A stretch of DNA of 64,000 nucleotides, from NCBI RefSeq assembly GCF_002368335.1, contig NZ_AP018288.1, forward strand, positions 4,929,140 through 4,993,139. The letters run 5' to 3'. The notes under the pieces are model-generated. The model saw only the letters and a program-made list of their open reading frames with translations, searched no databases and had not been told where the DNA came from. Shown here in pieces: positions 57,625-64,000 of the stretch (positions are counted from its first letter, which is position 1; each line of letters begins with the position of its first letter). This DNA is from Nostoc sp. NIES-4103. GTDB taxonomy: Bacteria; Cyanobacteriota; Cyanobacteriia; Cyanobacteriales; Nostocaceae. Position numbers and translations under genes: made by a program.

Positions 57625-60600
57625 TCACCGATCGTTGCTGGAAATCATGCGATTGAGCAAGTTAAGTACTCGTTTTTCAAATTCCTGTGCAGTAATACGT
57701 CCTTTGGTGAAGAATAGTGTTTGTCCTAACTTTAACCGTTGGCGATCGCTTTCATCTAAATCACGCGCTGTATATACAACTAACGGCACTTGGCACAAAC
57801 GCTGATGTTGTCGCAGCCAATCCACCACCGCAAAACCATCATATTCTGGCAATCCCAAATCCAGTACCAACAAATCAGGGATGACTTTCTGGCTGATTTG
57901 TATAGCTTCCCGTCCTGTTTGGGCATAAAAGCTAGTAACGCCGTAGCGATTAAACATGGCAATCAGTACCTGTGCCAAATCTAAATCGTCTTCTATAACT
58001 AGCACCTTGATCGATTGATTTTGTTTGGCAGTAGCTTTTTCCAGCGCTTGGCACAATAACTGAAAATTTGGCGGTTTGACAATCCAGTCACTAATTTGAT
58101 CCGGAAAACCTTTATGGGCATCAGGTAACAATCCACTCAATATAATAACTGGAATATTCTGGGTTTGTGGCTGCTGTTTTAGAACAGCAAGGGTTTCCCA
58201 ACCATCCATACCAGGCATCATGAGATTGAGGATAATTGCATCAGGGTGGTGTAACGTTGCTTGTTCTACTGCTTCTTGTCCTGATGCTACTGCCATGACT
58301 CGGTAGCCTTGGCGTTCTAGCATAGTTTGTAAGACAATCCGAATACTAGGGTCATCGTCGCACGCTAGTACGACAGGGGGATGGGAGGATGGGAGGATGG
58401 GGAGAGGGAAAGATGTAGCGTCAGCTTCCGTGGAGGATGGGGAAAGTGAAGATATCCCTGTGTCTGCTTCTTTGATGATTGGCAAAGTAAAAAAGAAAGT
58501 GCTACCTTCTCCTAAACTACTTTCCACCCAGATGTATCCACCATGATGCTGCAAGATTGTGCGACAAATAGCTAAACCTAAACCTGTTCCTCCTTTTTGG
58601 CGCGAGTCCGAAGCATCAACTTGTCCAAAACGCTCAAAGATTGATTCTAGTTTTTCAGTTGGAATACCCCGACCTTGGTCTTTAACTTGGAACAGAATGT
58701 AGGGAAATTTAGCCTCAGCTGCTTGCACAGTAGGAGATATTGCTTTTTGATTCTCTTCCCCAGTTACTAACTCAGCACTCAACCAAACTGTAGAATCTGG
58801 AGGCGAAAATTTAATCGCATTGCTGAGTAAGTTGGTGAACACTTGGATGATGCGATCTGAGTCAGCCCAAATTTGTGCTGACAGAGGAGAAACCGCTAAT
58901 TTCACTCCTGCTTGGGTTGCCATTTCCTCCATGACTTCTGCTGAATCAATCATCAAGTCGGCAACATTGCAGGTTTGTTGGTTCATTTCTACTTTGCCCG
59001 ATGCGATGCGTTCGATATCTAAGATGTCGTTGATTAAACGCACTAGTCGATCTGTATTACTAGCAGCAATATTTAACATCCGTTGAGCATCTTCAGGCGC
59101 AGTTTGCAAAACTCCACTAGCCAGCAAATCTAAAGCACCTGCAATGGAAGTTAAGGGTGTTCGCAATTCATGACTGACTACCGAGACAAATTCATCCTTG
59201 AGACGTTCGACTTCGCGGCGATCGCTAATATCCTTCATGAAGCAATAATGACCAATGAATTGCTGTTGTTGGTCATAGGCTTTGACCATGACTATTTGCT
59301 TATCAAAAATTGATTTGTCTTTTCGTACTGCCCTACCTTCTGCTTCCACTTTGCCATGAATAAGCATTTGTTGGTAGGCTGTTTTGAGTCTTTCTAAGTC
59401 TTCTGGATAAACTGTTACCTGCCAATCCATACCAATTATTTCTTCTGGCTGATAACCCACTGCCTTGGCATAAGCCGGATTGACTTTGATATAACGTCCT
59501 TGCGTATCTAACTGCGAGATGCCTTCTACTGCGCTTTCCAGTGCTTTACTCAGATGGCGTAGTTCTTCTTCAGCTTGCTTGCGCTTGGTAATATCATTAT
59601 TAATCTCTAGAGTTCTCTGGGGTCTGCCTTGCTGGTCGCGCTGTAATGCCCAACGGCTAGCAGCTACAACGGGTGTACCATCACGTTTAGTGTGTATCAG
59701 TTCACCTTCCCACCGCCCATGTTGCAAAAGTTCCGCTTTGATTTCTGCCAGTGGCTGGGGAAATTGAGTTTGCAAAAGTGTATGAGAAATTTGACCGATG
59801 GCTTCTGCTTTCGTCCAACCATACATCTCCTCTGCACCGCGATTCCAAAATTCAATCCTACCGTTTGGGCCAAGAACCATGATGGTATCGTGAGTCAGGT
59901 CAAGAAGAAATGCTTGTTTCTGTAGTTCTTCCTCAGCTCGTTTGCGATCGCTAATATCAGTAATTGTACCAATGTAGCCTGTAACTTCTTCTGTACTTTC
60001 TATCTCCGCTACTGCTTGAGATATTACCCAGGTGATTCTGCCATCGGGACGGCAAAAACGATACTCCGATTTAAAAGGTAAGTTTTGTTGTACAGTTTGA
60101 TACCATTCCACAAGAACGCGCTGACGGTCTTCAGGATGCAAAAATTGTATCCACCCTTCACCAAGTATCTCTTCTCTACTAGAGCCGATAATCTCGCAGG
60201 CTTGCTCGTTGATAAAGATGCAGCGTCCAGAGGCATTACTACGGAAAATCCCCACTGGTGCGGCTTGTACTAAAGAAGCATACCGATGTTCGCTGCGGCG
60301 TAAAGCTGACTCAGTTGCTTTGCGTTTGCTGATATCGCTGCCAATACCGAGAAAACCTGTAATATTGTTTTCCGTATCACGTAGAGCCGTTACCGATAGC
60401 AGCACCGGGAAGCGCGAACCGTCTTTGCGGATGTAAGACCATTCACGCTCGTCTATCTGCCCACGTCGCGCCTTAGCCACAAATACCTCAAACCCAGGCT
60501 CAATTGTCACACCCAGTTCTTCGGAAAGTTCTTGCGCCACTTTCACAATTTCATCCCAATCATGGATGATTGCCGGAGTTACTTTTCCAACTACCTCAGT

Positions 60601-61677
60601 AACAGCATATCCCAGCCATCTTGATGCCGCTGTATTAAAAGTCAGGATAATACCGTCTGGTGTGGTGGAAATAATCGTGTAGTTGGCACTATCTAAAATT
60701 GCACGTTGCAGTGTGGTTGTATTTCTGAGTTTTGCCTCTACCCGTTGGCGTTCGGCAACTTCAAGCTGTAATGCTTGATTTACTTCTAATAACTCTGCCG
60801 TTCGTTGTTGAACTCGGATTTCTAACTCATCATGCGTTCGGCGCAATGCTGCCTCTGTTCGTTTGCGATCGCCAATGTCACGACTTTCAGCAATCAGTAG
60901 CACTACTTCTTCTGTGTCATCAAATACAGGTTTCAGAGAAAAGTCTACCGTTGTTTGCGTATTTCCCGCACCCTGGATATCAAATTCGCCACGGAAAAAT
61001 TGACCAGATGCGGCTTGAGCGATCGCAGCTTTTAAGCGATTTTGGTTGGCTTCCCCAATTGTCCACCATTCTGTTTCCCAAAATGGGCGATTAATCACAT
61101 CTGCATACATCAGTCCCCCAAATTTGAGAGCAGTTTGATTGGCTTCTAAGAGTGTGCCATCTGGATGCAGCAGCCCCATAAACTGGAAAGTCTGGTCAAA
61201 GATAGCTCGAAATCGCCTTTCGCTGTCGCGCAGTGCGTCTTCCACCCTTTGGCGTTCAATGATTTCCTGTTGCAGTTTTTGGTTGGCTGTTTCTAACTCG
61301 ACTGTACTAGGAATTTCTATTGCTTTAGGCAATAATTGAATTAATACAATTGCTGTGTAAACTGATACTATTGCCGTCAAAGCTTTGATGACACCAGATA
61401 ACCAATACGTTGGATACCAAAGTGTCCAAATTGCCATGACATGAGTTGTAGCACAAGCAACTATAAAAGCTCCAAACAAGAGAAACAGACTTTTGAAAGG
61501 AACATCTTGGCGCTTGTGGACGAAATAGAGCAATGTTACAGGAATCGAATAATATGACAGGCTAATTAGAGCATCAGACAACAAATGTAACCATACCAAA
61601 CCAGGATTCCAGAGATAGCAATGCCCGTAGGGAATAAAGGAACTGGTAGCGAATAATAAATGTAATAATTCTGACAT
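57625..61677 (-). CDS. hybrid histidine kinase with ethylene-receptor-type sensor domain
   Basis: A 1350-residue protein. Three N-terminal helices (about 28-112) carry every residue used for Cu(I)/ethylene binding in ETR1, shifted by ten: D35, Y42, I45, P46, I72, C75, H79 (SDALISLSYYSIP; FIVACATTH). Five PAS domains follow (about 150-810). A HisKA domain has His836 in VVSHELRTPL, then a HATPase (FTNLLSNAIKFSP, DQGRGIP, GGTGLGLAI) and two receivers. REC1 has Asn1151 where the phosphoacceptor Asp should be; REC2 is intact (Asp1273). Unlike Synechocystis Etr1/UirS it has no GAF domain. Ethylene sensing is inferred from residues. Confidence 0.9.
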   Translation of the reverse strand: MSELLHLLFATSSFIPYGHCYLWNPGLVWLHLLSDALISLSYYSIPVTLLYFVHKRQDVPFKSLFLLFGAFIVACATTHVMAIWTLWYPTYWLSGVIKALTAIVSVYTAIVLIQLLPKAIEIPSTVELETANQKLQQEIIERQRVEDALRDSERRFRAIFDQTFQFMGLLHPDGTLLEANQTALKFGGLMYADVINRPFWETEWWTIGEANQNRLKAAIAQAASGQFFRGEFDIQGAGNTQTTVDFSLKPVFDDTEEVVLLIAESRDIGDRKRTEAALRRTHDELEIRVQQRTAELLEVNQALQLEVAERQRVEAKLRNTTTLQRAILDSANYTIISTTPDGIILTFNTAASRWLGYAVTEVVGKVTPAIIHDWDEIVKVAQELSEELGVTIEPGFEVFVAKARRGQIDEREWSYIRKDGSRFPVLLSVTALRDTENNITGFLGIGSDISKRKATESALRRSEHRYASLVQAAPVGIFRSNASGRCIFINEQACEIIGSSREEILGEGWIQFLHPEDRQRVLVEWYQTVQQNLPFKSEYRFCRPDGRITWVISQAVAEIESTEEVTGYIGTITDISDRKRAEEELQKQAFLLDLTHDTIMVLGPNGRIEFWNRGAEEMYGWTKAEAIGQISHTLLQTQFPQPLAEIKAELLQHGRWEGELIHTKRDGTPVVAASRWALQRDQQGRPQRTLEINNDITKRKQAEEELRHLSKALESAVEGISQLDTQGRYIKVNPAYAKAVGYQPEEIIGMDWQVTVYPEDLERLKTAYQQMLIHGKVEAEGRAVRKDKSIFDKQIVMVKAYDQQQQFIGHYCFMKDISDRREVERLKDEFVSVVSHELRTPLTSIAGALDLLASGVLQTAPEDAQRMLNIAASNTDRLVRLINDILDIERIASGKVEMNQQTCNVADLMIDSAEVMEEMATQAGVKLAVSPLSAQIWADSDRIIQVFTNLLSNAIKFSPPDSTVWLSAELVTGEENQKAISPTVQAAEAKFPYILFQVKDQGRGIPTEKLESIFERFGQVDASDSRQKGGTGLGLAICRTILQHHGGYIWVESSLGEGSTFFFTLPIIKEADTGISSLSPSSTEADATSFPLPILPSSHPPVVLACDDDPSIRIVLQTMLERQGYRVMAVASGQEAVEQATLHHPDAIILNLMMPGMDGWETLAVLKQQPQTQNIPVIILSGLLPDAHKGFPDQISDWIVKPPNFQLLCQALEKATAKQNQSIKVLVIEDDLDLAQVLIAMFNRYGVTSFYAQTGREAIQISQKVIPDLLVLDLGLPEYDGFAVVDWLRQHQRLCQVPLVVYTARDLDESDRQRLKLGQTLFFTKGRITAQEFEKRVLNLLNRMISSNDR

Positions 61678-62015
61678 TTAGCCTCTATTTGCTGTTTCCT
61701 TTCATCTGTTCAACGTGAGTTGGATGAACCCCTATGTTTGGCCTTTCTCTGCTTTTAGGCGCTACCGTGTACACACTTTGTCTGAATTTGTTTAGGAATC
61801 TGGGTTTTACCCCACCCTAACCCTCCCCTTAGAAAGGGGAGGGAACTAGATTTTTTGATTTCCCCCCTTGATAAGGGGAGCCACTGCGTTGGGCGGCTTT
61901 GCCGACTTGTAGCAAGTGGCGTGGGATTAAGGGGGGTAATACGACTTGTGTGTACACCGTAGGCTTTTAACTGAGGGAGGAGAAGCGAAAAAATCACGGT
62001 TTTACTCCCCTCTCC
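61678..62015. repeat. intergenic region with CCCCTTGATAAGGGGA-type repeats
   Basis: The 338-base gap between the two signalling genes is mostly repeat: CTAACCCTCCCCTTAGAAAG and GGGGAGGG form a hairpin (61817-61846), CCCCCCTTGATAAGGGG another (61863-61879). A CTGCGTTGGGCGGCTTTGCC unit and GGGGGG runs follow. No gene was seen. Confidence 0.6.
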
Positions 62016-64000
62016 TCATAGGGGGGAGAGGTCAAAAGAGCGCTTGTCGAACTCACGTTGTTCAAGAATTGCATCAGCAGCTTGATAAAGTGCTTGGAGA
62101 TTAGCTCCATCTTCAGGATATGCAACTACTGCTGTACTGAAACTAGCGTTAGCGTAAAAATTCTTACCATTGGCAGATGTAAACTCAATTTGTTGCCAAC
62201 TTTCGAGAATTTCTGCCAGTCGTCGCACTCCATCAGTTTTTGTCATTCCCGCCATTCCCACAACAAATTCTGTGCCTCCCCAGCGTCCGACGATATCCTG
62301 ACTGTGGAATCTCTGGCGTAACAGTTCCCCCAGTCGGGACAGGACGCGATCGCCAACTTCATGACCGTATTTATGGTTAATTTCTTTGAGTTGGTCTAGT
62401 TCCAAAATAGCGAAGCAGAAAGGCTGTTGGTGCTGATCACTCCACTGGAGGTATCGATTGATCTCTTGGGTGGACTTGCGGCGATTGGCAACCAATGTTA
62501 GAGCGTCGATTTCTGTTAAATTTCGTAACCAGCGCGATCGCTCTAAGCGATTGAATATGCGGGTAATCAGTTCTGGTTCGACGATCGGTTTGCTAATGTA
62601 GTCGTCAGCACCTGCTATAAATACCTGCTGCCTGGTTGCAGTATCGCTGTGAGCGGTAAGAAATAAGATAGGCACTCCGCTCCATCGTGGATCATTCCGA
62701 GCAACTTGGCATAATTCTATACCAGTTACTTCTGGCATTTCTACATCTAAAATCAGCAAATCTGGCTTAGTTGCTACCATAGCTTCCAAAAACAGGAGGG
62801 GGTTCTCTAGTGTGTAAACTTTCAGTCCCCAAGGTACAAGTAAAATTTGCAGAGCAGCCAATATCTGCGGATCATCATCTACAATCATGACTGTTGCTTC
62901 AGTAGAACGAGTACGCTGTAGAATTTGATTCACTGTTTCTAACACTTGGTTGAGGGACACAGGTTTTTGTAAGAAACCGCTTGCACCCAAACGCGCGACT
63001 TTTACCCGGTCGAGTAAACTGTCTTTGTCGGTGAGAACTATAACAGGTATAGGTAACTTACGGGCGTTCAGTTCTGCTAGTAAAGCCAGGGTGTCTTCTT
63101 GGGTATCGCTGGCACCAAAGTCAAGCAGCACAACATCAGGAGAATCTTGAGCGATCAACTCTCTAGCTGTGATTTTATCTGAGGCAGGCGATCGCCCAGT
63201 GTGTGCTGCACGCACTCGTAGCCCCCAACTAGTTGTCTGTTTCGCCAAAGTTTCGGCTAATTCCTGATCCTGGTTAACAATTAACAGTAAAGGACGCTCA
63301 TCCACCAATTGATGATTTGATAGCAGTTCTGGCTGATACTCAGAGTTCAAAAGTTGCAGTTCTTGGCGCAATTTTGCAACCAATTGGGAGACATACTGGC
63401 TTTTAGCTGGCTTTAGCTGCGTGTCACCTGCCAAAAGAGTTTCTATTTCTTGAGCTAGATGAGAACCTTCATCAGATCCAAACATCCCCAAAGAACCAAC
63501 CAGTTTATGCGCCTGTGACTTGGCTTTTGAGTGCATTTCCTGAGTGAGTTTACCCTCTAACAACATGGCACAGGCTTGCTCAATCACAGCAATTCGCTCT
63601 TCCAATTGCGGTGCTGCCTTTTCCCAGACTTGAGCCACTCCTGTTACTACCTGATTGGAGATTTTGCTGTTACTGCCTTGCCGAGAAAAGTCTTGTACAA
63701 TCGTTACTGTCTTGAGAGACTTGCTGCCATTGTCACCATTGGCATGATTTTGGGACGTAACTTGAGACTGGGGTTGTTTGCGTCCTCGCCGCCCATTATC
63801 CCTACTAATTGCAGACTCTGAGTTTCCCTTGTGTACTTCTTCTGTTTGTGCTGGCTTAAGTTTATATCCGATACCATAAACCGTCTCAATGGGATCGTCT
63901 GCAACTCCCACCGCTTTCAGTTTTTGTCTCAACCCTTTCATGTGAGATCTGACTGTATAGTCTGTAGGTGGTTCTTCAAAAGACCACAGATGGTCTATTA
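62016..64000 (-). CDS. multidomain response regulator (wHTH-HPt-REC-REC-GGDEF), 5' end outside window
   Basis: The frame stays open to the window edge, beyond the first ATG at 63941. The upstream codons (DHLWSFEEPPTDYTVRSH) complete an OmpR/PhoB winged helix ending IETVYGIGYKLKP, so the start, and probably another receiver, lies outside. Domains then run: Ser/Asn-rich linker, HPt (His in AHKLVGSLGMFG), receiver 1 (DVVLLDFGASD), receiver 2 (LLILDVEMPEVTG, YISKP) and a GGDEF domain whose signature is GGTEF, with no RxxD I-site (HSQD instead). Loss of the third acidic residue suggests no cyclase activity. It is next to the ethylene-type hybrid kinase on the same strand. Confidence 0.88.
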   Translation of the reverse strand, partial: IDHLWSFEEPPTDYTVRSHMKGLRQKLKAVGVADDPIETVYGIGYKLKPAQTEEVHKGNSESAISRDNGRRGRKQPQSQVTSQNHANGDNGSKSLKTVTIVQDFSRQGSNSKISNQVVTGVAQVWEKAAPQLEERIAVIEQACAMLLEGKLTQEMHSKAKSQAHKLVGSLGMFGSDEGSHLAQEIETLLAGDTQLKPAKSQYVSQLVAKLRQELQLLNSEYQPELLSNHQLVDERPLLLIVNQDQELAETLAKQTTSWGLRVRAAHTGRSPASDKITARELIAQDSPDVVLLDFGASDTQEDTLALLAELNARKLPIPVIVLTDKDSLLDRVKVARLGASGFLQKPVSLNQVLETVNQILQRTRSTEATVMIVDDDPQILAALQILLVPWGLKVYTLENPLLFLEAMVATKPDLLILDVEMPEVTGIELCQVARNDPRWSGVPILFLTAHSDTATRQQVFIAGADDYISKPIVEPELITRIFNRLERSRWLRNLTEIDALTLVANRRKSTQEINRYLQWSDQHQQPFCFAILELDQLKEINHKYGHEVGDRVLSRLGELLRQRFHSQDIVGRWGGTEFVVGMAGMTKTDGVRRLAEILESWQQIEFTSANGKNFYANASFSTAVVAYPEDGANLQALYQAADAILEQREFDKRSFDLSPL

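Noticed and set aside
1..64000. tRNA, rRNA, tmRNA or similar RNA genes
   Set aside because: No T-arm-like GTTCGAATC segment with a matching acceptor stem, and no rRNA-like sequence, was noticed on reading. A covariance-model scan would be decisive.

Overview
The window looks like chromosomal DNA of a filamentous, heterocyst-forming cyanobacterium (order Nostocales). The evidence is the many HIP1 octamers (GCGATCGC), a complete fraC-fraD-fraE septal-junction operon (11319-13974), light-independent chlorophyll synthesis (chlB), a Mo-nitrogenase C-terminal-domain gene, and heptameric short tandem repeats (STRRs) typical of this group. I did not assign a species.

Left part (1-19250), mostly housekeeping: rpmI-rplT, a periplasmic solute-binding protein, a Ycf37-like TPR protein, a DapF-family gene without either catalytic cysteine, a copper amine oxidase, and chlB. 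Then come a free-standing CdiA-CT-like toxin with its putative immunity gene and a Phd/YoeB pair flanked by inverted repeats. These are followed by a tandem-domain cobalamin adenosyltransferase, fraCDE, a sugar ABC permease, a pilin-like secreted protein, purN, a CPBP membrane protease, a DUF3326 protein, a 59-residue conserved-looking small gene and a [2Fe-2S] ferredoxin.

Middle (19490-31000), accessory-rich: an AT-rich two-gene unit with a DGQHR-domain (DndB-like) protein, then acnB. After acnB lies a cluster of toxin-antitoxin and nuclease genes: HicBA, a PD-(D/E)XK protein, a lone HicB, a YgiT/MqsA zinc-finger protein, RelBE, and an XRE regulator with two matching operators. Two pentapeptide-repeat membrane proteins follow.

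31000-57000: an NDH-SelD fusion whose linker is made of intergenic repeat sequence. Next is a diguanylate cyclase with two cyanobacteriochrome-like GAF domains. A five-gene HAAT-type (Nat/Liv) amino-acid ABC transporter is interrupted by a Uma2 gene and by a PIN-type TA pair plus gene remnants. Then come a second Uma2 gene, a histidine phosphatase, glucokinase, a UbiH-like monooxygenase, an Rpn/DUF2887 protein with a partial duplicate, YebC, a sugar-binding lipoprotein, a third Uma2 gene, a GT-C glycosyltransferase and the Mo-nitrogenase-domain pair.

Right end (57064-64000), a signalling block on the minus strand: a single-domain response regulator, a 1350-residue hybrid kinase with an ethylene-receptor-type sensor, and a multidomain regulator (winged helix, HPt, two receivers, degenerate GGDEF) that runs off the window edge. 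Intergenic space is filled with STRRs, G-rich tandem repeats, hairpin repeats and two MITE-like elements. Several of these repeats reach into coding regions and supply start codons, stop codons, linkers or tails.
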